64,000 nt of DNA. Source: Boesenbergia rotunda (lineage: Eukaryota > Streptophyta > Magnoliopsida > Zingiberales > Zingiberaceae). Positions 34,849 to 45,857 of this stretch are shown here, piece after piece; the first letter of the stretch is position 1; each line of letters opens with the position of its first letter. The notes under the pieces are model-generated. The model saw nothing but the letters and a program-made list of their open reading frames with translations, searched no databases and was not told the DNA's origin. Location: assembly GCA_024364735.1 (NCBI GenBank), contig JAGFNQ010000288.1, positions 184,785-248,784 of the forward strand, given 5' to 3'. Made by a program: the position numbers and the translations under genes.

Positions 34849-36585
34849 GATCGAGTGATTATCCTAGAAATACAAATTGAGTTTATGTGAGAAGAATGAT
34901 AAAGAATGCATCAACATACATTAATTAAATCCTATTTATTTTTTGAATTGAATAACCCTTTTTATCAATTCGGGAGATCGTAGGAACACCTCCAAATAGG
35001 TTGATATCCAACCATAGATAAGAACAACCATGGCTGTGGCCATCAAGTTATTCTTAGCTATGAAGGTAGGTAATTATACCGATTACATATCACATATATG
35101 TAACTATCACTTTATGCTATCAACTAATTGAATGTTTGCATAAATCATTGGGTTGTTAACTCATTAACAAGTATGCAACAATATAGATAGCACCCAACTG
35201 CACCTCTCTTTACATCGACCTTGGCTGTGGCACAACAAATCGATGCTCCAAGCTTAAGGCTGACCCATTAATCAAGAAATAGTTTTAATGTGGTTGGAGT
35301 TCATTCAACCGTTTAGTCAGGCTTGGATGTGTCCAACAACCAAAACTAAGGATTGACCTCTGACTCCAACTATATTAATCATAAACTAATTCCATGGTTT
35401 GAACATGTTGAGGATCAAGCCGGGCATGGATGTGTCCATCAACCCAAACGAAAAATAAAACTCCGGTTCTAACCATATTAATGGAAGGTGTTGGCCTTAA
35501 TATTTTGTAAGGGGTTTTGGGTCTCATCCTTTCTTTTCTAAGCACATTCATGACATATAATTATGTCATGTACTAACGATTTCCTTAATAAAGTATGTAT
35601 GTGACTTAATTTATCAAGTCTCATTAATTGAATTAGGAACCAGATTTCCTAATTCTAATTTCATACTTTATTCAAGGAATTATTTTGGGAAACAATTTCC
35701 TAAATTGTCATAATCAATTTCGGAAATAATATGTTTAAGACTTTGATTTCTCTAAATCAAATCTTATTAAATTAAGAGACAGATTCCCTTAATTCAACCA
35801 CATATTATTTTCATGAAAATCTTATTTAAGAAAACTCTATAGGAAACCATTTTCCTAATTAATTTTGGAGACAACAATATGTAAGAGCATCACCTCTTAA
35901 ATCAAATAAGGAAATTATCGTTTGAGAATCACCTCAAAATTTTCAAGATTTGATTACATATTTTATTTATGAATTTATTAATTTCAACAAATTATTTTCT
36001 TTAGGTGGCTCCCCGAGGCTCAGATACCCAAAAAAAAGAATTTGTTGTAAATCTAATTTGGTCCGCTCCCCGAGGCGTAACCAAATTAAACATGACAATT
36101 TTATTCAAAATAGGAAATTAAATTACAACAACTAACTTTAAATTGGACGGTTCCTCGAGGCTCAATCCAAAATAAAGAATTTTGTTAATAATTTAAAACA
36201 AATTTGAATTTAATTGTCAATTAATAATCCATAAATTTATCTAGACTTTCTTGAAAGAAAGTGCCCAAAATTGTGAGATTTCATAATAGGTTTTCAGAAT
36301 AATTGTAAGTTTCTGGTACAAAGAAAACTTACATATTTCCAAAATTGGAAAATTTCCAAAATAGGAAATTTCCAAAAATGGGAAGTTTTCACAATTATCA
36401 TAAAATTTCAGAAACTAGGATATTTCAAAAGTTTGCGAAATTTCATGAGGATTTCCAAACTTTGAAATTCCTAAATCTAAAATTTATCATAATTGGAAAG
36501 TTTCCATAATTGGAAAATTTTCCAAAATTGAGATCATGACAAAGTTTTCCGCAAAACAATTATATGATTATGTCGAACACTAACC
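34849..36585 (-). other. 5' leader of element A
   Basis: About 1.7 kb between gag and PBS, AT-rich, with no domain in either strand. Short imperfect repeats occur, such as CTCCCCGAGGC near 36008 and 36066 and TCCTCGAGGCTCA near 36151. I see no other feature. The long leader is common in this copia lineage. Confidence 0.6.
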
Positions 36586-36598
36586 GGCTCTGATACCA
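36586..36598 (-). other. Primer binding site of element A (tRNA-iMet)
   Basis: The minus strand reads TGGTATCAGAGCC, one base from the LTR end at 36600. It fixes A as a minus-strand element with its 5' LTR to the right. Confidence 0.9.
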
Positions 36599-36599
36599 C

Positions 36600-37103
36600 T
36601 GTTGGGACCAGGTGCATGTTGACATGGATACGGGTTCATAATTTTAAAATTTAATTACGTGCAGCGGAAGGTTTAGCATAAATAATTTCTCAAATTATTT
36701 TAACCACGTATCTAGCATGCAACCTTATGTTGTGGAGACATGATCATACATTTAAAATTTTACAGAAAGTAAACTAATTTACTTAATACCTCACGTAACT
36801 CGTAGAAAGGGACGAGATCCAACCGTAGCGTCCCTTGGAAGCTCCGCCTCTATTCGCGTCCACGCCGGGTTTTCTTCGGGATGACTTCGCAAAGCCACGA
36901 GTTTCGTGCCGACAAGAACTACTAGATTCTCCAAAGGCACGACAAGAATACCAAGAGAGAGATGAAAAACTAACCACCAAACGAAGAACGGAATCAAGAT
37001 TCCGGGAGGAAGGAAGGAGTCGCGCCCGCTTCTTCTTCTTCTTCGGCTTCTTCTTGGTGGTGGAAGCTCACGGCAAAAGGGGAGGGCTCTAGGGCCGACG
37101 GCA
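36600..37103 (-). mobile_element. 5' LTR of element A (truncated)
   Basis: It starts on the plus strand TGTTGGGACCAGGTGC and matches the 3' LTR from 11325 closely for about 500 bp. It stops abruptly after GGGCCGACGGCA, where Tat gag sequence begins. About 1.7 kb of the LTR (its U3 and TATA region) is gone, so A has no 5' promoter of its own. The loss appears to be a deletion that also removed part of Tat-1 gag and the A target-site duplication. Confidence 0.85.
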
Positions 37104-37478
37104 GAGCTTTTCCCCAATCCTTCCTCTTGCCGTAGACAGAGCTTTTTGGGGGGCTTTGGACCCCTCGATCTTCCCCAATCCTTCCTCTTGCCGTAGAGCG
37201 CTAGAGGCGGCAGAGTTTTCCCTTTTCAGGTCCCCCAAGGAATCTCGTCGGGGTGCTGGAACTGTCATCGCCAGTCCCCCCTGCGGTGAGACTGATCTTC
37301 GGTTACGGTGGTGCGAGGCAATCATTTTTGGAATCTCGCCTTGCACCGAGGCCGCTCGTCGTAAGGCGGCTTGCTCAATTTGATGTTGTTCCAATGCTCC
37401 TTTGACGACGTTGGCAACGAGGCGATCCAACTTCTCTCTCGTCAAGACGATGGGTTGTCCCTCTGGATCCGCCATCAT
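37104..37478 (-). pseudogene. Tat-1 gag N-terminus (truncated)
   Basis: The minus-strand frame starts at ATG 37478, 27 nt from the PBS region: MMADPEGQPIVLTREK, then KGALEQHQIEQAALRR and SPQGGLAMTVPAPRRD. The frame is open upstream into the LTR, but the PBS context makes this Met the likely start. Only about 120 residues remain before the junction with the A LTR at 37104. Position and orientation fit the 5' half of the same Tat element whose pol lies at 9071-11324. At the junction a segment beginning TCCCCAATCCTTCCTCTTGC occurs twice (37111 and 37171), which looks like filler from repair. Confidence 0.65.
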
Positions 37479-37504
37479 GATGCTCCTTCTAGTGCTTTGA
37501 TTTA

Positions 37505-37528
37505 GATTCCCACAGATGACGCCAAACT
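37505..37528 (-). other. Primer binding site region of Tat-1
   Basis: The minus strand reads AGTTTGGCGTCATCTGTGGG directly after the LTR end CCGGAACA. This matches the TTGGCGCCGTCTGTGGG-type junction common in plant Tat elements. It is not the initiator-Met site used by the copia elements here. Confidence 0.65.
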
Positions 37529-38020
37529 TGTTCCGGAAGGGAATCGACGCGGACAGCGAGTCGCCGAGGTGTACCCCACGAGGATGGCGATGAGGAGAAG
37601 ACGATCGCGTCATGCGAGATCAACACGAGCGTTAATGAGAACATACCGGAAGGTTTTCCGGCAAAGCCCACTCTGACACTCAAGTCAGGAACGATAGCTC
37701 TTTTAGGAGGACAACGAAGAAGTAGAATTTTAGTTAAGTTCGGAGAGCTTCCCCCTTACTTGGATGCCGGAGCACCTTATATACCTGAGGGCTTGATTAC
37801 ACGTGTCTCCATATTCTCCTCCACGTTCCCTAATCATCGGTTACGTGATAACCTTTAGGTAACGACCACTGCGATCATAAACACCTTAATTGTCATGTGT
37901 ATCGGGCAATAATTATTCGACGACTTTCCTGATCTGGAAAGTGGAACGACTACTTAAAGTTGGGCTAACTGATGCATTGATCTGTGGGGCTCCATTCTCC
38001 CGAGTTGGTCTCGGGTGCCT
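37529..38020 (-). mobile_element. 5' LTR of Tat-1
   Basis: On the minus strand it ends CCCTTCCGGAACA and shares its last 250 bp with the LTR at 8409-9070. The outer boundary is unclear. Homology to the other LTR fades upstream of the TATA box, and unrelated AT-rich DNA begins near 38030. It may be truncated. Confidence 0.65.
37775..37785 (-). promoter_or_regulatory. TATA box of Tat-1 LTR
   Basis: The minus strand reads GGTATATAAGG at the same distance from the LTR end (about 250 bp) as GGTATAAAAGG in the Tat-3 LTR. Confidence 0.65.
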
Positions 38021-38110
38021 ACGGGAAAAATAGAGATTTTTTTTAAAAAAATTAGTCTTTCAAAAATTTGAATTTGAGATGTGTATTAAAAAAAATAAAA
38101 TTTATCACCG

Positions 38111-38111
<1 letters not shown>

Positions 38112-38152
<41 letters not shown>
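38112..38152. repeat. TA dinucleotide microsatellite
   Basis: About 20 uninterrupted TA units flanked by AT-rich sequence. Confidence 0.95.
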
Positions 38153-38156
<4 letters not shown>

Positions 38157-38602
38157 AAAAATTATATAAAAATAATATTATTATAAATTTTGGAAGGTTA
38201 ATGTAAATCCACTATATATTTATAGAATTGAGAAAGTGTTAATCTCCTTCTATACTATGGTTAATTTTGATTTTTGAATTTATTATTTTTAATAATATAG
38301 GATAGTCATGGATATGATGCTGGCAAAAAGGTGATTCATTCATCTTAGTACCTCCGTTAATACGTCTCAGAGCTAACATAGAGGAGGTAAATTATGAGGG
38401 TTACTAGTCCGAATATTGTGGCTAGTGCGTAGGCATGGAGAGGACGAACATATTAACCTTATCAAATTTTGACCCTAGACCTTATGCTGGTGATACCCAT
38501 ATATTAACTATCAGTCCATCGTATGGAGACGATAGTCATGGATATGAGGTGGTTATTAGGATGATGAATTTCAATAATTGGGTATTTATTTATGAGTTCT
38601 GA
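38153..38602. other. Non-coding stretch
   Basis: AT-rich, without a recognisable gene. The phrase GATAGTCATGGATATGA occurs twice (about 38302 and 38530), which suggests a short direct duplication or two ends of a degraded element. Confidence 0.4.
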
Positions 38603-38815
38603 TACTCTCAATGAAAAAATTCAATGAAACATTCATTGAATGATGTGTCACTTTACATACACATGTCCGATTATTGCTCGGACATATCGGTGCTCTTCGG
38701 TCATCGCCCGAATCAAACTATATCCTAACGGGTAAGATGGACCCATCGGAGAATGTGACATGTAAAGTATCACATTATTTACTGAGTTTTTATTTAAAAT
38801 TTTTTATTGAGCATA
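38603..38815. mobile_element. MITE-like inverted-repeat element
   Basis: The left arm 38603-38658 (CTCAATGAAAAAATTC .. TGATGTGTCACTTTACAT) is an imperfect reverse complement of the right arm 38760-38815 (ATGTAAAGTATCACATTATT .. TTTATTGAGCATA). The arms are about 55 bp and total length is about 213 bp, with no coding capacity. The superfamily is not assigned, and no clear target duplication was found. Confidence 0.5.
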
Positions 38816-39599
38816 TTTTTTTTATTTATTTATTTTCTCGGCAAGTATAGTAATAAACTCATAACCCTATTGCGCTAACAATGCCCTCAGTCATTATAAA
38901 GACAAATTTATACAAAAGATTTAGAAATTAGAGATTATTTTGTTATAAAAAATAAAAAGGTTAAATTTCTCTTATCAATTTTATTGTATAATTTAAATTT
39001 CATTTTAAAAAACAAAAATCTAGCTTATTGTCTCTGTTTCTCGAGGTGCGGATCGAGAAGGAAAAGGAGTTCTGGTAGAAAAAAAAACAATTTTTCGAAC
39101 AAAGGCAGAGGAAAAGCGAAAAGAACGAATTCAGCGAAAAGCACGTAGAAGAAAGAGGAAAAAAGAAAAAAAAAAAAAAAAAAAACCCCGATGCAAAAAA
39201 GAGGGAAAAAAAATGATGAAGTTGCGTGAAACGTGGCCGCGCGATTCCCTAGGCTATGCTTGGGCGTTCCGCCTCGCTTTTTGAGCCCTACAGCCTGGCC
39301 ACTTATCTACCACCGACGATCTTCGGAAGGCTTCCGATCAGATAGCGGACACGATCCGGCGGTGTAATTATAAGTGGTCCATCTCCTGATCCAGTTTTTT
39401 GCGAATCAGAAGATCTGAACTCGCCACCCTGAGCGACGTTGGTTGAGCGGATGGAATAAAAAAAATCTAAAAAGTGATATACAGATTGCCTTCATGTTCA
39501 TTATTTATTTAAATAAATAATAAAAAGGAGGAGTAATCTATTGTTTTTCAAGAAACAAAATAATAAAAAAAAATTCCATGTTAAAAGTTCTCTTCAAAT
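38816..39599. other. Non-coding stretch with poly-A run
   Basis: AT-rich at both ends, with a homopolymer A run near 39168-39185 and a moderately GC-rich centre (39230-39440). No convincing open frame, RNA gene or element end was seen. Confidence 0.4.
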
Positions 39600-40260
39600 T
39601 TTCAATCCGTCTTGATCCAGTTGTTCTCTAGGCGGAGAACAGCCCGCTCCGGACGAGTCGTCGACGCTGCTCTTTTCGGGCCGTTTGGGTCAGCCCGTCT
39701 CCATTGGGCCAGCAGCCTCTCGCCAGCGAGAAGGCATAAAACGGTGCGTGGATTTGGATGCTTCGATGGGTTCGAGGCAGTCTGTCCATTACATGATTTC
39801 CAAGTCCCGAGGCGAGAAAGACGTAGGAAATCGAACCGCAAAGGCCCAATTTGTTTAAGCAGCACCGACGCTCTTGATTGCCGTCCGATTTCCAAAGTCC
39901 CAGGAACATCCGACTTAAGCAGCGGATGCAGGCGCCGATTGAGTTGCCCCGTGACTTGCGCTGTCGCGCACCGCGCAGCTAGCGCTTCTCGGCTTTTCCC
40001 TTTGCCGCTGCTGGCCTTGTTCCGTGATCCCTTTGCAGCTCCCGATGCGCGCCTCGGTCTCCTACCTCCGCCGCGGCAACCAAACGCAAGCTAGCGAGCC
40101 GAGGCAGCGGCAACGTAACGACGACGCACCCTCCTCCGTTTGCATGTTCCATCGTGAAGGCGCGGTGGCGTTGTGCCTGGGCCGGGGCAGACGCGCGCAG
40201 GGATTGGGCGTTGGATGGGTCCCGTGAGACTGTCTCGGTATGTGGTTCGTTAGCTTTGGC
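39600..40260. other. GC-rich island without recognised gene
   Basis: Markedly richer in G and C than its surroundings. Overlapping open frames of 60-160 codons occur in several frames and on both strands, as expected from a stop-poor composition, and none shows a domain I recognise. It could be the remnant of a host promoter or first exon, but there is no evidence for that beyond composition. Confidence 0.35.
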
Positions 40261-40652
40261 AGAAAGCAAAGTTATCTTTTCGTGTGTTTTTTGTTCTCCT
40301 TTTGCCCGATCGTTTCGCTAATTATTTCCTTTTGACCCCCAACAAGTTTACAGCAGTGTAAAGCGTAGACTGTAAGCTTCAACTTGGCTCTGCCGGACAA
40401 CTCTGCTATCTTCATCCTGGGCCATCATGCCCGTTCATGCTTTTTCACTATGCAGCGACAGTGTCAATTTTATAGCCCCGGTTGATCCCGGGCATCGAAA
40501 GTTCCGGGCTACCTTCCTGGTTTTTTTTTTCTCATGCTCTTTCTTTCTTTCACTGCAAATCCGGCCTTCAACTCCTCTTCAACATAAGGGCATCTCCTAG
40601 GATTTTGGAAGAGATTTATGACAAAAAAAAAATTGAAAAAAAAAATACTCAT

Positions 40653-40865
40653 GGGGCGCTTGATAAGCGGGTTTAGAAGGTGGGAATGGGAATGAAATCT
40701 ATTTCATTTTCATTGATGATGATTGATATACGGGAATCGGAATCAAAATAAGGATATGATACCCTTGATTTCATAATCCACCTCCGACTAGATTATCATC
40801 AAATTCATAAATCTCTCAATCAAATCTATTATCATTCTCATTGTTAAATCTATACCAAGCGCCCC
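40653..40865. mobile_element. MITE-like element with 10-bp perfect terminal repeats
   Basis: It starts GGGGCGCTTG and ends CAAGCGCCCC, exact inverted repeats, total 213 bp. The interior (GGGAATGGGAATG, GGGAATCGGAATC) is non-coding. Flanks CTCAT and CTCAA agree at four of five bases. GGGAATGGGAATG-rich interiors are common in plant non-autonomous DNA transposons. The superfamily is left open. Confidence 0.6.
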
Positions 40866-42328
40866 CTCAAATCATGAGGTTTTAGCATAAATAGAGACCT
40901 GTTTTAGCCTATGATACAATAATAATATTCCAAACTTTCAAAATAATTTAAAAAATAAATTATTTAAATTGTAATATTTTATTTCATGAATATTTTTTAA
41001 GTATAAATATTTGATAAATTAAAAATATATATATATATGATTATAATTAAATTAAAATTTATAAATTATTTAAATATTAAATAAAAATTAAAAATCATAT
41101 TAATTAATTAATTATAAATTATAAATAAATTAAATTAAAAATCATAATTATTTAAAATATTAAATAACATTATAAATTTAATTTAATTAATTTAAGTTAA
41201 TTAATTTATTAATGAAAATATAGTTATGATGTGATATATTAAAAAGTATAAAAAAAATTATTGATAGTTTTAGGTATTTCTTAATAGGTTTTTATTTTAT
41301 TTTTATGGCAACATTAAGAATTATAAAAAAAACAAATTTAAAAGTTTAATCATTAGAGATCTTCTAAATCTGCCTTGAATTAAAACTAGAGTAGGATAAT
41401 AAATGACTCATGCTATCGTTATTCCGTCAATACTTATGATAATAAAAATAACAATGAGACCAATTATGCATTTAAAATTGTGAAAATTTTAAAGACATAT
41501 TTAACTTTTAGACGTTCAAAAGGATATTTATTTTCCATTTTATCCTCCCCAATAATTATTAAATTATTACATTCCAAAATGTTAAGAGCATTCATACGCA
41601 AATTCCTTATCTAAAATACAAAATTTAGAGTATCAAGATTACTTTATTTAAATTTAAATATTTTTTTCACTAACTAATACATCAATTCTATAATTTATCA
41701 TATTTTTCTTTTTTATTATTATTTCTTTATTCTCTATATTTTTATTATTACGAGAAAATATAAGTTTCCAATCAATGATAAAATCTGTTAGGTTCTATGG
41801 TAGATTTGTCTCTATCAAGTTGTCATTAGACATCAAACATGTAACTACGAAATGTTAGACTTCTGGATTATTTATCGTCAATGTTCTTCAATTTATTTTG
41901 ATAATCGATGAAAAAATTTCGCAGGATGGATTCAATTGTCTAAACTTTGATGTTATTTGATTTATTATTATTTATATATAACATCATAGTTAGTTATTGA
42001 AGTAGAAAGTACAATGAAAAGTAAATATTATTTTAATATTTTTATAATTTTAAATATGACTTTTATCCTTTTTATAATAAAATTATATGAAATTCATACT
42101 TCCAACCCTAGATCCATGTCTAGGGAGTATTTGAATGTGATTTCATATTTTTTTTATTCTTTTTTATTTATTATATCTATCTTTATATTCCTCTTCATAT
42201 TTATTCAATATTTAAATTTTATATCCATCTCTATACCCGTCGAAGGATTGGATATCTATATCTTACTCATCATCCTATTACTATCAATTATTTTCTCTTT
42301 TTTTAAAATAAAATATTTTAATATATGT
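40866..42328. other. AT-rich non-coding stretch
   Basis: Very AT-rich, with TTAATTAATT-type low-complexity DNA at 41040-41240. One open frame (42014-42334) encodes only hydrophobic, AT-codon residues and is judged accidental. No other feature was seen. Confidence 0.4.
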
Positions 42329-43300
42329 TGTTAGATCGTGACAAGCAAGCTAGGGGGGGTGAATAATTTTTCTCGATTTCTACCTACGATGTTAGTGTGC
42401 GCAAGCGGAACGAATAACAATAAAAACGACCAAACGCTAACACGTTACCGTTTACGTGGTTCGGAGATAACGCTCCTACTCCACGGTAGTCTGTAAGGTG
42501 GACGATCCCTCGATCCTTTGGCAGATCATTCCCCGGTTGTCCTCCGGCTAGCTCGTGTAGCTCCTTGTGGGTGGAGAAACCTCGCCATAATCCCGAACAC
42601 ATCTCTGAGCTCTTAGACTACTATTTGACTTTTAACCAAAGTCAAATTTGTCAAGAGTTTCAGCCAAACCGAAACCTTTTTAAATAGAGCTCCCTTCTTT
42701 TTGGTCGCTATCAGTCGACTGCCCCCACTCAAATTCAACCGTTGCAAGCCCCAACGTTCGAATTCTGGTTGCTACCAATCGACTGTCAGAACCCCATTCG
42801 ACTGCTACCTAGGTTTTTCCCTTCCCGAGTACATTTCTCTCCACACTCCCTTCCCGAGTACATTTCTCTCCACACTCGACCCCTAGGATTTCCCCGAGTA
42901 CATTCCCTCAGCACTCGACCCCTCACGACTCAGCTGACTCTTCACCAGCAGCCTCGACTGTTGCCTTCACACCCTCTTCGTCTTCGGCCATCGTCCCTCA
43001 GATGCGCACACAATCCTCCAGCTTGCCTCCATGTCATCCTTCACGTACGCCTCGAAGTCTGCGTCCCTCGGCTCATCGTCCCTGCTATCAATGGCCCCTC
43101 GGGTGCACACAAGCCCACAGCTTGCCTCCATGCCCATTGCCCCCTTCACTGTACATGAAGCCGTCCATCTAAGTCTATGTGTATCCTGCAAGACCTGCAC
43201 ACTCCAATACACATATCAAAATACAAGAGTAAGCCTAACTTAAATCCTTTACCCAAACATCAAAACACATGGTCACTCCGGATCATAGATTGCCCCAACA
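42329..43300 (-). mobile_element. Solo LTR E (Sirevirus-like, 972 bp)
   Basis: Plus-strand TGTTAGATCGTGACAAGC at the left and TTGCCCCAACA at the right. On the minus strand it starts TGTTGGGGCAATC and ends with TTCACCCCCCCTAGC.. TCTAACA, the style of Sirevirus LTR ends. Flanks TATGT (42324-42328) and TATTT (43301-43305) match at four of five bases. No PBS or coding region adjoins it, so it is a solo LTR. Inside, CCCGAGTACATTTCTCTCC is repeated in tandem (about 42834-42895). Confidence 0.75.
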
Positions 43301-43568
43301 TATTTATCTATTCTTTCTCGTCTTATGCTCCTTTAATGGAGATCATTTGTCATGAAAAAGAAGATGTAATATATGTTAATGATGGAATAAAGATACAATT
43401 TTTTTTAAAGACGGGAAATGACCAAAAAAAATTCCCCAATAAAAAAGAGACATATATATGTCACCTATCGAATAGGATGACGGTGATCGTTGGTCGGCAA
43501 GGGGGGGGTGAATTGTCCTTGAAAATAAAAACTCAAATATTTTGTTTATCTTTAAACAAAGATGTTAG
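43301..43568 (-). mobile_element. Fragment of another Sirevirus-like LTR
   Basis: The stretch near 43500 (GGGGGGGGTGAATTGTCC) is the reverse complement of a TTCACCCCCCC LTR end, as in E, F, C and D. The LTR C1 insertion cuts it at 43569. 43301-43480 shows nothing recognisable. Confidence 0.4.
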
Positions 43569-43583
43569 TGTTGGTGCTGAAAG
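43569..43583 (+). mobile_element. LTR C1, first 15 bp
   Basis: TGTTGGTGCTGAAAG matches the start of LTR C2 at 57713 (TGTTGGTGCAAAAAG). It is cut here by solo LTR A3, and the same LTR resumes at 45858 with CACCCAAGTC. The TSD GAAAG occupies 43579-43583 and 45853-45857. Confidence 0.85.
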
Positions 43584-45852
43584 TGTTAGTAATATAAGAG
43601 AAGTGTCCTAAGGCAATCGCCTTATGATTGTAAACATTTATTTTAATAAATGAAAATTCACTATTTGAGTATACATGTTTGTGTATTTGATTGGGATCTT
43701 AAACTCATTTACTGAATGTCCGCAATACAATTCACAGCATGAGAGAATTTGTGATGAATTCACAACTAGTGATTATCTCTACATGTGCAATTGTGAAGTA
43801 TTGAAAATATCTCTAGTCGATGAATTGATAAATACGGACACTATCAATTCTGTTGAGACTAGCATGGGTTATTCTCTAATCAGCTGATTCTCACTGGCTG
43901 GTGACATTGGGATGTCCGGAGATAAACAAGAATGCTAGTTAAGGGAACTAGTTCATTAGAGTGACTGACTGTAAAACTTCACATGGTAGTCTATATATAG
44001 ACATGTCAGTGAAGTTCTTACTGCAGCTTAAGTGTGATGATCCTTTGACTTGCGGTGTTCAAGTCATCTTGGTCATGGAGACTTATACTTTAACATCTTA
44101 AGCAAGCATCTCCAAGGAGATGTGGACCCAGGATGGTTGGGTATAAGCCGAAGTGCCTGAAGATATTTTAACAGCCTACAAAGGATTCACCACTCCTTGC
44201 GAGGAGATGTATACTCAGGCCTATCGTCGGATTGTTACTCAAAGCCTCTGGCCAGAGCATGTCATGTTTAGAGTATGAGTCTCCTAAATACATGAGAGTA
44301 ATTAGAAATCCAAAAGACGAGAGAACGTTACTTGGGCTAGGTATGACGTAATCAGCCTAGTGGGGACTGACACACACAGACCATGTCCTGAACCAAGTGG
44401 GTATAAGATGGTGAAGGGAATGAGGCACGATTCATTAGAGCTGCTGAAGGGTTTCAGAATTATTTCTGAGGTCAACCGTTGATCTTTCGATTAATTGGGG
44501 GTCATGATGTACTACTAGGTGTCACTCATGATCGTTTTATAATTGGTTGATTATAGACGGCCAATATAAATCGAAAGTCTATTTAGTCACACGCACTACG
44601 AGTAATCCAAGGGATTTAAAACGAGTTGAAAATTGGATTTTCCGATCAAGAGAAATAAATCGAATCTGAATTAATCAGAGGCGCAACGGAAGCTTAAAAT
44701 GGCTAAGTCTTTTGAAGGCTTATTGGGCGAATTAAATGAGATTAATTCGCGAAGGTTTGGCTTGATGTGGCCGGCCAAAGAGGGTACCCACCCTCTTTGG
44801 TTTGGCCGGCCACTACAAGGAGAGAAAACCAATTTATTTGGTTTATTTTATAAAATAAATCAAGCGTTATTTGTTTTATAAAATTATGGATAAATAAATC
44901 TATATATAAAGAAATTTATATAAAGAAATTTATATAAAGAAATTTATATAAAGAAATTTATTCATTTTATGGAAATTAAAATGAACCATGGATCGGTTTA
45001 TTTTAATTTTATAAAATCAATTATGAATTGATTTTTTCATGATAAGAAAAATTTATAAATTTCTTATAAATTTTATTCCATAATAAAAGGAGAGATGTAT
45101 TTGTTTTATTATAAATTTAGTTATAATAAAACTTGGCATAACGGAATAATTCATAAGAAAATTTATAGGATAAATTTCTTATGAAAATTTATTCCGTTAA
45201 AAGAGGAGACTTGGCGATAGAGAGACTACTATATAAAGGAACCAAGGCTAGGCTTGAATTCCTCAATTGAATTATCAAGAGATTAAGAAACCCTCTCTCT
45301 CTCATACTCTCCCTCTCTCTCTCTCTAGGGCCGGCGCCCACCCTTTCTCTCTCTAGGGCCGGCGCCTCTTTCTCCCTCTAGGGCCGGCGCCACCTCCCTT
45401 GCCGTGAGCCACCACCAAGACGAAGCGGGTCGCGACTCCTTCTTCCCTTCACGGAATCTTGATTCCGTTATTTGGTGGTTAGTTTCTATCTCTCTCTCTT
45501 GATATTCTAGTTGTGCCTTTAGAGAATCTAGTAGTTCTCGTCGGCACAAAACTCATGGCTTTGCGAAGTCATCCCGAAGAGAACTCGGCGTGGACGCGAA
45601 TAGAGGCGGAGCTTCCAAGGGACGCTATGGTTGGATCTCGTCCCTTACTTCGAGTTACGCGAGGTATTGAGTAAATAAGTTTACTTTCTGTAAAATTTTA
45701 ATTTATGATCATGTCCACACACCATAAGGTTGCATGCTAGATACGTGGTTAAAAATAATTTGAGAAATTATTTATGCTAATTCTTCCGCTACACGTAAAT
45801 ATTTTAAAATTTACGAACCCGTATCCTTGTCAACATGCACCCGGTCCCAACA
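43584..45852 (+). mobile_element. Solo LTR A3 of family A (2,269 bp)
   Basis: It starts TGTTAGTAATATAAGAG, ends CCGGTCCCAACA, and is flanked by GAAAG on both sides, so it is a complete solo LTR. It carries the 70-codon family frame (43675-43887), four units of a GAAATTTATATAAA repeat (about 44905-44965), a TATA box (45229-45239) and a symmetrical hairpin at 44769-44811. It serves as the reference length for the family. Confidence 0.92.
45229..45239 (+). promoter_or_regulatory. TATA box of solo LTR A3
   Basis: ACTATATAAAGG is at the same place as in the A' LTR. In a solo LTR it could still drive read-out into the flanking C1 DNA. Confidence 0.65.
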
Positions 45853-45857
45853 GAAAG

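Noticed and set aside
37089..37613. Full 174-codon frame as a Tat gag
   Set aside because: The first 45 codons read through the LTR end and primer site. Only the part from the Met at 37478 is plausible gag, and the last few codons are in A's LTR.
39612..40269. Several overlapping frames of 60-160 codons as host genes
   Set aside because: They overlap in different frames and on both strands within a GC-rich island. No recognisable domain or splice pattern supports any one of them.
42014..42334. 106-codon open frame rich in Ile, Phe and Tyr
   Set aside because: Composition follows the local AT richness. There is no domain, no start context and no similarity recognised, and its end runs into solo LTR E.
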